This document shows, in pieces, positions 43,687 to 53,577 of a DNA stretch of 64,000 nucleotides (position 1 is the stretch's first letter; every line of letters starts with the position of its first letter). The notes beneath the pieces are model-generated. The model was not told where the DNA came from, searched no databases, and was given only the letters and a program-made list of their open reading frames with translations. Origin of the DNA: JAOPZW01 sp963803375 (GTDB lineage: Bacteria > Actinomycetota > Thermoleophilia > Solirubrobacterales > Solirubrobacteraceae); assembly GCA_963803375.1 (NCBI GenBank), contig CAWDMB010000016.1, forward strand, positions 124,001 through 188,000. The letters are read 5' to 3'. The position numbers and the translations under genes were made by a program.

Positions 43687-46600
43687 TTAGCGGGCGGGCA
43701 ACGCCAGCTCGTCCGCTAGGCGCTCGGCCTGACCGGTCGCTCCGATCTGGGCGAACAGGCGCTGCGCCTGGTGGAGCTCTCGCTCGTGCCGCTCGCGGTT
43801 GCCGCTCTGGCGGGCCAGCTCGGCGAGCTCGACGTGGACGAGCGGCTCGAACGCCTTACCGCCGGTGTCGCGTGCCAGCTGCAGAGCGCGCGCGAGCGCC
43901 GCCTCGATCTGCTCGCGTGCGGCGGGGTTGGCCGAGCCGAGCAGGACTCGCGCCAGCGCCAGGCTCGCATAGGTCTCATACGGGCGGTTCCCGCGCGCAT
44001 GGGCGATCTCGCGCCCCTCCGCGGCCAGGGCGCGGGCCCGCTCGATATCGCCGAGGCCGAGGTACGACTCGCCGAGCAGCGCGAGACGGAAGCCGTCCCC
44101 CTCGCGCGCAGTGCGCCGTTCCCTCGCGATCGCCAGGGAGCGCTCGAGGGCCTCGACCGCTGGCCGCCACTCGCCCCTCACCCGCTGCGAAAAGCCGAGG
44201 ACGAGCCAGGCCCAGGCGCGCGAGAAGGAGTCGCCGATCCGCTCCGCGATCTCGAGCGCCTGCCGCGCGTGGCCAAGCCCGGCCTCGGGCTCTCCCAGGA
44301 AGTACGCGCGCCAGCCGGACCACATGTGGCTCCAGCCGACCGTCTCGACGTCCCCTTGCTCGCGGGCGAGCTTCCTGCCTTGCTCGAGCAGGCGGCCTGC
44401 CTCGTCGAGCTCGCCCGGGGTGACCAGGAAACCCCCCTTGAACGCGTGGCAGTAGGCATAGGGGCAGCCGACGGTGATGCCGGCCCCCACGGTGGGGTCG
44501 CCCTCGGCCAGCTCGATCGCGCGATCGAGCACCGCCACGGCCTCGCGGTAATCGCCGGTGCAGTAGACGGCGTAGGCGCCGAGCGCGACGCTCATGTAGA
44601 GCGCCGGGTCGCGGGACTCCTCGGCGAGGGCGATCGCCCGGCGCGTGAGCTTGGCGTGCTCGCGCACGTCGCCGTCGCCGGTGCCCCTGATTTCGCCGTA
44701 GACCGCGAGCAGGAGCGCGCGCGAGCGGATGTCCCCGGCCTGTGAGGCCATCCGCTCGGCCTCGGTGAACAGGGCCTGGGCCTCCTCGGGCGAGATCCCG
44801 AGCCGCCAGCCGTAGTTGAGCGCGTTGATCCTCGCCGTCAGACCGAGCGCGACGGTCTCCGCCGACTCGGGCACCGCGTCGGCGAGCTCGCGCACCCGGC
44901 GCCAGTGCGCAAGCGCCTCGCTCGGATCGTTGGTCCCCGACCAGGCCGCCGCCCGGGCGTGCCAGCGCGCCGCCTCGAGCGCCTCGCCGGCGGCCTCCCA
45001 GTGCCCTGCCACGAGCGCGGCGCGCTCGTCGAGCCGCTCGGGGTACAGCTCGGCGAGCGCGCGGGCGACCGCGGCGTGCGCGACGGCACGGCGACGCGAG
45101 AGCTGCGATCCGTAGGCCACCTCTCGGGTCAGGGGATGCTTGAAGGCGTAGAGGGCCTCCGGGTAGAGCTCCTGCTCGTAGACGAACTCGCCCGCGACCA
45201 GTCCGCCAAGCGCCTGCTCGAGCTCGGGCGGCGCGAGCCCTACGACGCGCTCCAGCACCGGGCCGGAGAACTCCTTGCCGATCACCGCGGCCGCCTGCAG
45301 CACGGTCTTCTCTCGCGGCGCGAGCCGGTCGATGCGCGCGGCGAGCACGGTCTGCACGCTGGCCGGCACCGCCGCCTGTGCGACGGGTGCGGCGAGCCGG
45401 TAGGAGCCGCGCGCGCCCACCAGGCTGCCCGCCTCGACCAGCGATCGTACGAGCTCCTCGATGAAGAACGGGTTGCCTTCGGTGCGCTCGCGAACCAGCT
45501 CGAAGAGGTCGGCGAGCGAGCGATCGGAGCCGAGCAGATCGGCGAGCAGTTCCTCGACCGCCGCGGAGGCGAGCGGGGCGAGCGCGATCTGGCGGTAGTA
45601 GGAGCGCGACATCCAGGCGGCGTGGTAGTCGGGCCGGAAGTTGACGAGCGTCAGGCCGCGCGTCGCCTGGAGCGCCTCGACGTGGCTGGCAAGGAACACC
45701 TCGGTTGCGGGATCGAGCCAGTGCAGGTCCTCGATCACCGTGACGCCGGGCTCGCGGGCACGCTGGGCGCGCGTCAGGCGCCTCATCAGCCCCAGCAGCC
45801 GGCGCTGGCGCGCCTCGGGGTCCATCCGCTCGGCGGGGCGCTCGGGGTCGGGCACGGCGAGGAAGTCGAAGAGCAGCGGCAGGTCGTCCTCGAAGGCCCT
45901 GTCGAGCAGCAGCAGCCTGCCGGCGATCCGCTCGCGCGCCGTCTGGTCGGAGTCCTCCTCGGTGATGTCGAAGTAGGCGCGCAGGAACTGGAGTAGGGGC
46001 ATCAGCGGGACGGACTTGGCGTGGGCCTGGCCGGCGATGTGATAGACGGGCACGCCGTCGGCCCGCCGGCGCTCCGCGAACTCGTGGCAGAGCCGGCTCT
46101 TGCCGACGCCGGTTTCGCCGACGATCCCGATCAGCTGCCCGCGGCCGCCCAGCGCCCGCGTCCGGGCGCCCTCGAGCAGCCGCAGCTCCTCGTCGCGCCC
46201 GACGAACCTCGACAGGCCCCGGGCGCGGGCCACGTCGAGCGGTCCGCGGGCCTCGCCGACGCCGGTCAGCTCGAACACGCGCAGTGGGCGACTGGCGCCC
46301 CTGAGCTCGAACTCGCCCAGATCGTTCAGCGCGAGATAGCCCTCTGCCAGGGCCGCCGTGCGCTCCGAGAGATAGATGCGGTCCGGTGCGGCTAGCTGCT
46401 CGACCCGCTCGGCGAGGCCGACCGTGTGGCCCACCGCGGTGTAGTCCATGCCCAGGTCCTCGCCGATCGCTCCCACCACCACCTCGCCGGAGTTCAGCCC
46501 CATCCGCACCGACAAGCTGAGGCCCCGCGCGCGTCGCAGCTCCGCCGCGAAGGCGGCCAGCTCGCGCTGCAGATCAAGCGCCGCGTAGCAGGCGCGGCGC

Positions 46601-47097
46601 GCGTGGTCCTCGTGGGCGATCGGCGCCCCGAACAGCGCCATCATCCCGTCCCCGGTGAACTTGTCGACCGTGCCCTCGAAGCGATGCACGCCCGCGGACA
46701 GGATCGCCAAGAGCCGTTGCATGATCGCCCGCCACTGCTCGGGCTCGCTGTGCTCGGCCAGCTCCAAGGAGCCCACCACGTCGGCGAACAGCACCGTCAC
46801 CTGCTTGTGCTCGCCCTCCAGCATGCGGCGGCCGGCACGAATCTTCTCGGCGAGGTGCTCGGGAGTGTAGGAGCGCGGATCCGGCGCAGCGGCCGCTGTG
46901 CCGCCCACCCGGGTGACGCCTCCCGACCCCGCAAGCGCCTCACCGCACGCGTTGCAGAACGCCTGACCAGCCGGATTCAAGGCGCCACAGCTCGGACACC
47001 CAGACGAGCCGGAAAGCGGCATCGCGCAGCTCCCGCAGAAGCGCGCCCCCGCGCGGTTGGGATGACCGCAGGATGGGCAGTCCACCTCGAACTCCAA
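43687..47097 (-). CDS. class III adenylate/guanylate cyclase with AAA ATPase and TPR regions
   Basis: A 1136-aa signalling protein. Two zinc ribbons open it (CPSCGHPN...CGSC; CPSCGALN...CNAC). A class III cyclase domain spans about 98-275, with the metal Asp in VLFADVVGS and FTGDGMMALFGAP. A large AAA/STAND-type ATPase follows: Walker A GIVGETGVGKSRL, Walker B VTVIEDLHWLD. The C-terminal ~500 residues form helical TPR-like repeats. Proteins of this design are abundant in actinobacteria; ligand and output are unknown. Nothing adjacent suggests a partner. Confidence 0.85.
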   Translation of the reverse strand: MEFEVDCPSCGHPNRAGARFCGSCAMPLSGSSGCPSCGALNPAGQAFCNACGEALAGSGGVTRVGGTAAAAPDPRSYTPEHLAEKIRAGRRMLEGEHKQVTVLFADVVGSLELAEHSEPEQWRAIMQRLLAILSAGVHRFEGTVDKFTGDGMMALFGAPIAHEDHARRACYAALDLQRELAAFAAELRRARGLSLSVRMGLNSGEVVVGAIGEDLGMDYTAVGHTVGLAERVEQLAAPDRIYLSERTAALAEGYLALNDLGEFELRGASRPLRVFELTGVGEARGPLDVARARGLSRFVGRDEELRLLEGARTRALGGRGQLIGIVGETGVGKSRLCHEFAERRRADGVPVYHIAGQAHAKSVPLMPLLQFLRAYFDITEEDSDQTARERIAGRLLLLDRAFEDDLPLLFDFLAVPDPERPAERMDPEARQRRLLGLMRRLTRAQRAREPGVTVIEDLHWLDPATEVFLASHVEALQATRGLTLVNFRPDYHAAWMSRSYYRQIALAPLASAAVEELLADLLGSDRSLADLFELVRERTEGNPFFIEELVRSLVEAGSLVGARGSYRLAAPVAQAAVPASVQTVLAARIDRLAPREKTVLQAAAVIGKEFSGPVLERVVGLAPPELEQALGGLVAGEFVYEQELYPEALYAFKHPLTREVAYGSQLSRRRAVAHAAVARALAELYPERLDERAALVAGHWEAAGEALEAARWHARAAAWSGTNDPSEALAHWRRVRELADAVPESAETVALGLTARINALNYGWRLGISPEEAQALFTEAERMASQAGDIRSRALLLAVYGEIRGTGDGDVREHAKLTRRAIALAEESRDPALYMSVALGAYAVYCTGDYREAVAVLDRAIELAEGDPTVGAGITVGCPYAYCHAFKGGFLVTPGELDEAGRLLEQGRKLAREQGDVETVGWSHMWSGWRAYFLGEPEAGLGHARQALEIAERIGDSFSRAWAWLVLGFSQRVRGEWRPAVEALERSLAIARERRTAREGDGFRLALLGESYLGLGDIERARALAAEGREIAHARGNRPYETYASLALARVLLGSANPAAREQIEAALARALQLARDTGGKAFEPLVHVELAELARQSGNRERHERELHQAQRLFAQIGATGQAERLADELALPAR

Positions 47098-47390
47098 GCG
47101 AATAGCAGTCGAGGCGAGCCTACCCGAGTCGAGCGCAGATCCAGCGGCCTCGTCGGGCGTTCCTCGACTACCGCCCGCGCCCGGCCCGGGGTCGCCGAGC
47201 GCGTGGTCGGGTCAGGCGGGGACGCCGGTCAGCCCGGCACTGTGACGAATGCCTCACTGGCCGTGTGCGCCATTCGTTATCAGTGGATCTACTGCGAATC
47301 AGGCAACGAACGTGGGCCGAACGCACGCGTCGCATAGCGGCGTTTCGCTCGGCGGACGTCGGTGGCCGGCAGCGAGGGAGTGGGGGCAGC
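47098..47390. other. 293-bp divergent intergenic region
   Basis: It separates the minus-strand cyclase gene from the plus-strand monooxygenase and should hold both promoters. I see no clear hexamers, repeat or small gene in it. Confidence 0.4.
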
Positions 47391-48767
47391 ATGGCTGAGC
47401 GTTTCGACGTCGTCGTGGTGGGTGCGCGCTGCGCGGGATCGCCTTTGGCGGCGTTGCTTGCCCGCAAGGGCGCGCGCGTCGCGGTGGTCGAGCGTGCGAC
47501 CTTTCCCCACGACACCCTGTCGACGCATATCTTCCAGGCGCCCGCAATGGCGTTCCTGGACCGCCAGGGCGTCACCGAGCGCATCCGCGCGACCGGCGCG
47601 TGCTTCATGGAACGTGTCCACGTCCGATCGGGAGACCTCGAATACACGGTTCCGCTTCCCCAGCGGCCGGGCGACGTCGGCGGGATCACCTCGGTGCGCC
47701 GTCTGCTGCTCGATCCGATCCTGGCCGCGGCCGCGGCCGAGGCCGGCGCCGAGCTCCGCATGGCGACGAAGGTCACGGGCCTGGTCGAGGATCGCGGGCG
47801 AGTGGCCGGCGTGCGGGTAGCGCACAACGGTTCCGAGAGCGCGCTCGAGGCGCCGCTCGTCGTCGGCGCCGACGGCCGCAACTCCACGATCGCCGCGCTC
47901 GTCGGTGCCCGCAAGTACAACCTGATCGCCAACGAGCGTTTCGCTTATTGGAGCTTCTTCGAGGGCGTTGAGCCGGGCCCGGATCCCGCGTTCATCTTCC
48001 ACCGGTGGGCCGACCGGTTGGTGGTCGGATGCCCCGCCGACAGCGGCCTCTATCAGGTCCTGGTGATCCCCGATCTGCGCGAGCTTCCGCGCTTCCGCCG
48101 GGACCTCCAGGGCAGCTTCATGGAGTACGCCCACAGCTGCCGGCCCGTGGCCAACGCGCTGTCGGGTGCGCGCCGGGTGGGGAGGTTCTTCGGGATGCTG
48201 CGCTTCCAGGGGTTCTTCCGGGAGGCGTCCGGTCCCGGCTGGGTGCTGGTCGGCGACGCCGGCCACTTCAAGGACCCGACGCCGGGCCAGGGGATCGGCG
48301 ATGCGTTCCGGCAGGTCGAGGCGCTCGCCCCGACGATCCTGAGCGCGGCGGATGGCTCGGGAGACGGGCTTGACCGTGCCCTCGCGCGGTGGGGGCGCTG
48401 GCGCGACGAGGACGCCGCCGAGCACTATTGGTTCGCCACCGATCTGGGCAAGGCGGGTGCGTTACCCGCTGCGCTGCCCGAGATGCAGCGGCGGCTGCTC
48501 GCGCAGGGCAAGATCGACCTGTTCCTGAACCTGTTCGCCCACCGCTCGAGGCCGTCTGAGGTGTTCAGTCCGCCGCGCCTGCTGGGCGCCACCGGGCGGC
48601 TGCTCGCGCGGCCCGGATGCGAGCGGCGGGCGCTGTTGCGCGAGGTCGGCGCGCTCATCGTCGCCGACGCCCACCGCAAGCGTCTCAAGCGGCGACCGGC
48701 ATACGTCGTCGCGGACATGGCACTCGACGCCGGACGGACCGAGGTGCCCGACGCCGCCGCGGCATAG
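47391..48767 (+). CDS. FAD-dependent monooxygenase/oxidoreductase
   Basis: A 458-aa flavoprotein of the PHBH/geranylgeranyl-reductase superfamily. The dinucleotide-binding fold is FDVVVVGARCAGSPLAALLA with the variant GxRxAGS loop. The middle has VVGADGRNSTIAALVGA (DG motif). The second FAD motif is WVLVGDAGHFKDPTPGQGIG. The substrate is unknown; the epoxide hydrolase and dehydrogenase that follow on the same strand could act on the same compound, which is inference only. The ATG at 47391 has GGGAGTGGGGG upstream. Confidence 0.82.
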   Translation: MAERFDVVVVGARCAGSPLAALLARKGARVAVVERATFPHDTLSTHIFQAPAMAFLDRQGVTERIRATGACFMERVHVRSGDLEYTVPLPQRPGDVGGITSVRRLLLDPILAAAAAEAGAELRMATKVTGLVEDRGRVAGVRVAHNGSESALEAPLVVGADGRNSTIAALVGARKYNLIANERFAYWSFFEGVEPGPDPAFIFHRWADRLVVGCPADSGLYQVLVIPDLRELPRFRRDLQGSFMEYAHSCRPVANALSGARRVGRFFGMLRFQGFFREASGPGWVLVGDAGHFKDPTPGQGIGDAFRQVEALAPTILSAADGSGDGLDRALARWGRWRDEDAAEHYWFATDLGKAGALPAALPEMQRRLLAQGKIDLFLNLFAHRSRPSEVFSPPRLLGATGRLLARPGCERRALLREVGALIVADAHRKRLKRRPAYVVADMALDAGRTEVPDAAAA

Positions 48768-48885
48768 CGCGGCGGACGACGGTGACGGTGTCACGCAGAC
48801 GCACCGTCTCCGCGGCGTCAGCAAGCGGCGGTGTCTTCGCGCGTGTCGTCTTCGCGACGCCTTGACTGCGCATCGGCGCCCGGAG

Positions 48886-49845
48886 ATGCTGGCCCCGGTG
48901 TCGATGCTCGACGCGAATGGGCTTCGGGACGGTTACGCCGATCTCAGCGAGGTACGGTTGCACTACGTCGAGGCCGGCGAGGGGCCACTGGTTGTACTGC
49001 TTCATGGCTTTCCCGAGTTCTGGTTCAGCTGGCGGTTTCAGATTTCGTCGCTCGCCGGGGCCGGATTTCAGGTCGTCGCGCCCGACATGCGTGGCTATAA
49101 CCTCTCGTCGCGACCGTCGGGTGTCGCGGCCTACGACGTCGACCGCTTGGCCGTCGATGTGCGCGATCTGATCCATGAGCGCGGAGCACAGTCGGCCTGC
49201 GTGGCGGGTCATGACTGGGGTGCGGCCGTGGCGTGGGTCACGGCGATGAACCATCCGGAGGCCGTCGAGCGGCTGGCGATCCTGAACGTCCCCCATCCGC
49301 GCCGGTTTCTCCATGGCCTGCGACGCGCGCGGCAGCTCCTGAAGTCCTGGTACATGTTCTTCTTTCAGCTGCCGTGGCTGCCGGAGCGATGCGTGCGCAC
49401 CGGGCGCTGGTGGTTCTTCAGGTTCGGCTTCGAGCACGACGCGCGACCCGGAGCTTTCACGGCGGATGCCATCGATCGCTACATCGAGGCGTGGTCGCAA
49501 CCGGGTGCAGTGACGGCGATGATCAACTACTACCGCGCGATCTTCCGTCAGTCGCCGAGGCGCGCTGAGGCGCGGATCCGCTCGGTAGACGCCCCGACGC
49601 TTGTGATCTGGGGCGAGCGCGATCGCTATCTCGGCGCTGAGCTGGCCGAACCTGGCCGTGCGGACGTGCCGAATCTCGAGCGAGTCGTGCGGCTGCCGGA
49701 CGCCTCGCACTGGGTTCATCACGACGACCCCGGGCGGGTCACGCAGCTACTTGGCGAGTTCTTTGCCGCCCGCGGCGGCGCCCGAACGTCGCAGGTCCAC
49801 GGAGCTGGACATGGCGAGAACGTTGACCCCGCGGCGCAGGCATAG
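48886..49845 (+). CDS. soluble-type epoxide hydrolase (paralogue)
   Basis: A ~319-aa epoxide hydrolase with LHYVEAGEGPLVVLLHGFPE, RGYNLSSRP, nucleophile elbow GHDWGA and catalytic His in DASHWVHHDD. It is clearly related to the gene at 25551-26441, sharing the same ordered motifs and the YIEAWSQPG cap segment. A TTG at 48862 and ATGs at 48886 and 48904 are possible starts; the middle one is used here. A GTGAC-GGT-GTCAC inverted repeat at 48782-48794 lies upstream and may be an operator or weak terminator. Confidence 0.85.
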   Translation: MLAPVSMLDANGLRDGYADLSEVRLHYVEAGEGPLVVLLHGFPEFWFSWRFQISSLAGAGFQVVAPDMRGYNLSSRPSGVAAYDVDRLAVDVRDLIHERGAQSACVAGHDWGAAVAWVTAMNHPEAVERLAILNVPHPRRFLHGLRRARQLLKSWYMFFFQLPWLPERCVRTGRWWFFRFGFEHDARPGAFTADAIDRYIEAWSQPGAVTAMINYYRAIFRQSPRRAEARIRSVDAPTLVIWGERDRYLGAELAEPGRADVPNLERVVRLPDASHWVHHDDPGRVTQLLGEFFAARGGARTSQVHGAGHGENVDPAAQA

Positions 49846-49887
49846 CGGGATACGTCGTCGGAGATCCCACGACCTGCCCCGCATGCG

Positions 49888-51066
49888 ATGAGGGCGGTCG
49901 TCTGCAGGAACGCCGAACTCGAAGTTGTCGACCGGCCCGAGCCCGTGCCCGGACGCGCGCAGGTGCGCATCCAAGTGCTGCGCTGTGGGATCTGCGGTTC
50001 TGACCTCCACGCGCGCCACGGCTGCGACGACTGGGCCGATATGGCGGCGCGCGCGGGCTACGACCGGTTCGCTCGCTCCAACGAACCGGTCGTCTTCGGT
50101 CATGAGTTCTGTGGCGAGGTCGCCGAGCACGGCCCGGGGTGCCGACGCAGCTCGCCGACCGGGACGCGGGTGGTGGCGCTGCCGCTCCTGCGCGGGAGTC
50201 ACGGAGTCGACACGGTTGGCCTGTCGCTGCACGCTCCGGGCGCCTATGCGGAGCAGCTGCTCGTGGAGGAGTCGCTGATGATGCCGGTGCCCAACGGCCT
50301 GACGCCCGACGTCGCGGCGCTGACGGAGCCGATGGCGGTGGCCCTGCACGCCGTGCGCCGTGGCGAGGTGGGCAAGCGCACGGTGGCGATCGTGATCGGC
50401 TGCGGTCCGATTGGACTGGCGGTGATCCTTGTCCTGAAGGCCAAGGGCGTGCGCATGGTCGTGGCGAGCGATTACTCGCCGGGGCGCCGCGCGCTGGCCA
50501 GCGCTTGCGGTGCCGACATCGTCGTCGACCCTGCGCACGTGTCCCCGTTCGCCGCGGTCACGGGGCGCGGCCACCTTACGGACTTGCCCTCCGCGCTCGA
50601 GCTCGTGGTCGGCACGCGCGAGAAGCTCGAGCGCCTCCCGGTCGGCTGGTGGCACGCGTGGCGGCTCGCCGACGCGCTTGGCGCCGCGCCCAAGCACCCG
50701 GTGATCTTCGAGTGCGTCGGGGTCCCCGGCGTGATCGAGAGCATCATCGACGGCGCACCGCTGTTCTCGCGTGTGGTCGTGGTTGGCGTGGTCGTCGGCG
50801 TGGACCAGATCACGCCGGCGATGGCCATCAACAAGGAGATCGACCTGCGCTTCGCGTTCGCCTACACCCCGCTCGAGTTCCGCGATGCGCTGCACATGCT
50901 CGCCGCGGGCGAGATCGAGCCCGCCCCGCTGATCAGCGGGACGGTCGGCCTAGAGGGCGTCGACGCCGCGTTCGCGGCGCTCGGAAGCCCCGAGCGTCAC
51001 GCGAAGATTCTCATCGACCCGCACAGCCCGGCCGCCGAGCCCGTGGCTCCAGCGCCGATCGCGTAG
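49888..51066 (+). CDS. zinc-dependent alcohol dehydrogenase family protein
   Basis: A 392-aa medium-chain dehydrogenase. The catalytic zinc ligands lie in RCGICGSDLHARHG and VFGHEFCGEVAEHG. The NAD(P) fold has AIVIGCGPIGLAVILVLKAK. The usual structural-zinc four-Cys lobe is not seen, as in several family branches. The third gene in a row on the plus strand after the monooxygenase and epoxide hydrolase; substrate unknown. Confidence 0.85.
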   Translation: MRAVVCRNAELEVVDRPEPVPGRAQVRIQVLRCGICGSDLHARHGCDDWADMAARAGYDRFARSNEPVVFGHEFCGEVAEHGPGCRRSSPTGTRVVALPLLRGSHGVDTVGLSLHAPGAYAEQLLVEESLMMPVPNGLTPDVAALTEPMAVALHAVRRGEVGKRTVAIVIGCGPIGLAVILVLKAKGVRMVVASDYSPGRRALASACGADIVVDPAHVSPFAAVTGRGHLTDLPSALELVVGTREKLERLPVGWWHAWRLADALGAAPKHPVIFECVGVPGVIESIIDGAPLFSRVVVVGVVVGVDQITPAMAINKEIDLRFAFAYTPLEFRDALHMLAAGEIEPAPLISGTVGLEGVDAAFAALGSPERHAKILIDPHSPAAEPVAPAPIA

Positions 51067-51401
51067 CGGGCGCGGTGCGCGCACGCGCCCACGTGGGCGA
51101 TCACGCGGCGTTGTCTCGGCACGCGACGCGTGTCGCGTTCCTGACGGCAGCTGGCCCACGCCGCGTCGAGGGTGTCGGCGAGCTATGGCCCGGTTGGCAT
51201 CGTGGCGTCACCGCGGAGGCCGGGCGGGAGTTGCTCGAGACGCTGGCGGACGCGCCGGACAAGCTCGGCGTCGCGCTCGCTGCTCTGGCCGAGGGCCTTG
51301 GCGGCAGCGCTCGTCCGGACCTCGCGCGGCGCCGACCGAGAGCGGGCCCTACCCGACCGAGGTGCTGTGGACAAGGCCGCGACTGACTACAGTCGCCGCA
51401 G
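51067..51401. other. 335-bp stretch before hicA
   Basis: No recognised gene. The plus strand has a protein-like reading (VAFLTAAGPRRVEGVGELWP, then AGRELLETLADAPDKLGVAL) without a start codon or known family. It does not match HicB antitoxins. It could be a decayed gene. Confidence 0.35.
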
Positions 51402-51629
51402 ATGGCGCTTTCCAAGCGAACGCTGGTCCGCTGGCTGCTCGCGCACGGCTTTACCGAGGTGCCGCGACGCGCGAGCAGCCACCGTCGCTTCCGACAAACG
51501 CGGACGACCGTCACGGTCGCGGACCATGGGCGCGCAGAGCTGAGCAGCAAGCACGTCGGGATGCTGCTCCGCGAGCTTGAGCGGGCAGGCTTCGACCGTG
51601 AGCAGGTCCGACGCGAGCTCGGGCTCTAG
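51402..51629 (+). CDS. hicA: HicA-type mRNA interferase toxin, orphan
   Basis: A 75-aa double-stranded-RNA-binding-fold protein: MALSKRTLVRWLLAHGFTEV, then RRASSHRRFRQTRTTVTVAD with the catalytic-type His of HicA (SSHRRF), and HVGMLLRELERAGFDREQVR. HicA toxins cleave mRNA and are held in check by HicB, usually the next gene. No HicB-like frame is present on either side. Confidence 0.7.
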   Translation: MALSKRTLVRWLLAHGFTEVPRRASSHRRFRQTRTTVTVADHGRAELSSKHVGMLLRELERAGFDREQVRRELGL

Positions 51630-51963
51630 CGACCGAAGATCGTCGGCCCCGTTCGCGGGCCTCTCGATGCCGCTGGGCAACTCGATCGTCTCGCCGTTCG
51701 CCGCCCGGTCATGGCGGGCAACGCTCCCGGGACCGACCAGAAGTTGCGGGCCTGATCCGCTTGTCGGCGACCGCCGTGGCCCGCCCCTCGGGCAGCTGCC
51801 GCGGTTAGTCTCGCTACCCGATCCGTGAGTCGCCGCCCCCTCGGCGCGGATGACCTCGTCCGGCTGAAGGATCTCGCCCGCGCCCCGCTTGCGTTCCATC
51901 GACGCCGCCGTCGTGCGCGCGCAGCGCGCGGCGGCGTGACGGGCCGCCTCGGCCGGGGCCGGG
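51630..51963. other. 334-bp gap with gene remnants
   Basis: Between hicA and the glutamate decarboxylase stop. A plus-strand reading from GTG 51825 (SRRPLGADDLVRLKDLARAP) resembles the start of an S9-type peptidase but ends at once. The last ~80 bp match pieces of the cysD and DUF2277 3' ends elsewhere in the window, listed separately. Confidence 0.4.
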
Positions 51964-51980
51964 TCAGTAGCCGGTGCCGG
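51888..51980. repeat. mosaic remnant matching the cysD and DUF2277 3' ends
   Basis: 51888-51915 matches 36712-36741 (3' end of cysD, encoding ASMERK) at about 27 of 30 positions. Immediately afterwards 51915-51980 matches 38825-38890 (last codons, stop and flank of the DUF2277 gene) at nearly 90 %. Order and orientation are the same as in the intact locus but with about 2.1 kb missing, so this looks like an old duplicate with a large deletion. The 3' end of the decarboxylase gene lies within it. Confidence 0.5.
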
Positions 51981-53346
51981 TCTTCACGCGCCGGCGGTCG
52001 AGCTCGTGGAGGCCGCCCTTGGTGGCGAGCGTCGCGACGGCCTGCGCGATGTCGTTGGCGAGCGTCGAGACGAGCGAGTGGCCGAGCGTGTGCTTGACGA
52101 GCGCGCGCATGATCGTGACGTGCTGGGCGTCGGGCGGCAGGGTGTAGGCGGGGAGCATCCACCCGCGCTCGGCGGCAAGCTGGGAGGCGACGTCGAACTC
52201 GTCGAAGTTGCGTTCCGCGGCGAGCTTGAAGGCGACGAGCGGAAGCTGCTCGGCGTTCGCGTCGCCGACGAGCTCGAAGTCGCCGCCGGCGACGATCTTC
52301 TCGGCGAGCGCGCGTGCGTTGTGCTGCATCGTCTCCATGATGAAGCGATAGCCCTCGTGCCCGTAGCGGACGAAGGTGTAGTACTGCGCGAGGACCATGC
52401 TCGCGCCGGTCGAGAAGTTCAGCGTGAACGTCGCGTCGCGCTTGCCGAGGTAGTTCTCGTAGAAGACGAGGTCCTCGGGCAGGTCCCCGCGCTCGCGGAA
52501 GACGAGCCAGCCGAGCCCCGGGTACACGAGCCCGTACTTGTGCCCGGAGACGTTGATCGAGCGCACGCGCTCGAGGCGGAAGTCCCACGGCGTGTCGGGG
52601 TACAGGAACGGCCACACGAAGCCCCCGCTGGCGCCGTCGATGTGCAGCGGCACGTCGAGCCCGCGCTCGTCGTGGAGGCGCACGAGCAGGTCGTTGATCC
52701 CGGCGATGTCGTCGGCGTGGCCCGTGAACGTCGTGCCCAGGACCGCGGCGACGCCGATCGTGTTCTCGTCGACGTGCGGCTCGACGTCCTCCGGGCCGAT
52801 CGTGAACTTGTGGCGCTGCAGCGGGATGATCCGCGGCTCGACGTCGAAGTAGCGGCAGAACTTCTCCCACACGACGTGCACGTCGCCGCCGAACACGAGG
52901 TTCGGCCGGTCCGTCGCCCGCCCGGCGGCCTCGCGCCGCGCCCGCCACTTCCACTTCAGCGACAGCGCGCCGAGCATGATCGCCTCCGACGAGCCCTGGG
53001 TGCGCGTGCCGGTCGTCTCGCCCGGCGCGTGGTAGAGGTCGGCGAGCATGCGGATGCAGCGCTGCTCGATCTCCGCGGTCTGCGGGTACTCGGCGTGGTC
53101 GATGTAGTTGCGGTGCAGGTTCGCGGCGATCACGCGCTGCGCCTCGGGCTCCATCCACGTCGTCACGAACGTCGCCAGGTTGCGCATCGGGATCCCGTCG
53201 AGCACGAGCTCCTCGCCGACCAGCCGCATCGCGTCCACAGCCGGCATCCCCGTCCTCGGGAGCTGATCGTCGGGCGCGTCGCTGCGCAGGAACGCGTCCC
53301 CGTACCGAGCGCCGTCGCGGGCGACGTCTCGACTGGTCTCGGTCAT
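51964..53346 (-). CDS. gadB: glutamate decarboxylase
   Basis: A 460-aa PLP enzyme that converts glutamate to GABA, consuming a cytoplasmic proton. It has IPMRNLATFVTTWMEPEAQR near the N-terminus, TGTRTQGSSEAIMLGALSLK and HIDGASGGFVWPF (cofactor Asp), with the PLP lysine in INVSGHKYGLVYPG near residue 268. The length fits the GadA/B family. AAGGAG precedes the ATG. No glutamate/GABA antiporter (GadC) is nearby. Confidence 0.92.
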   Translation of the reverse strand: MTETSRDVARDGARYGDAFLRSDAPDDQLPRTGMPAVDAMRLVGEELVLDGIPMRNLATFVTTWMEPEAQRVIAANLHRNYIDHAEYPQTAEIEQRCIRMLADLYHAPGETTGTRTQGSSEAIMLGALSLKWKWRARREAAGRATDRPNLVFGGDVHVVWEKFCRYFDVEPRIIPLQRHKFTIGPEDVEPHVDENTIGVAAVLGTTFTGHADDIAGINDLLVRLHDERGLDVPLHIDGASGGFVWPFLYPDTPWDFRLERVRSINVSGHKYGLVYPGLGWLVFRERGDLPEDLVFYENYLGKRDATFTLNFSTGASMVLAQYYTFVRYGHEGYRFIMETMQHNARALAEKIVAGGDFELVGDANAEQLPLVAFKLAAERNFDEFDVASQLAAERGWMLPAYTLPPDAQHVTIMRALVKHTLGHSLVSTLANDIAQAVATLATKGGLHELDRRRVKTGTGY

Positions 53347-53577
53347 CTCGATCGCTCCTTGAGCAGGGCAGGGCAGGCTCGGCGCACGCTCGCATCAAAC
53401 CGCACCCCGCCCGTGACCTCATCACCCGGACGGGATGACGTCGTGACGCGCAACCACGGCCGCGCGCGGCGCCACCTCGAGGACGTGCCGCCGCGGCTGC
53501 CTCGCAATCATGTGGATCGTGGGCGACGGTTGCGGGCTGCTGCACAGGATGCGTCTCGGCATCCGGGCGCGTCGCTG

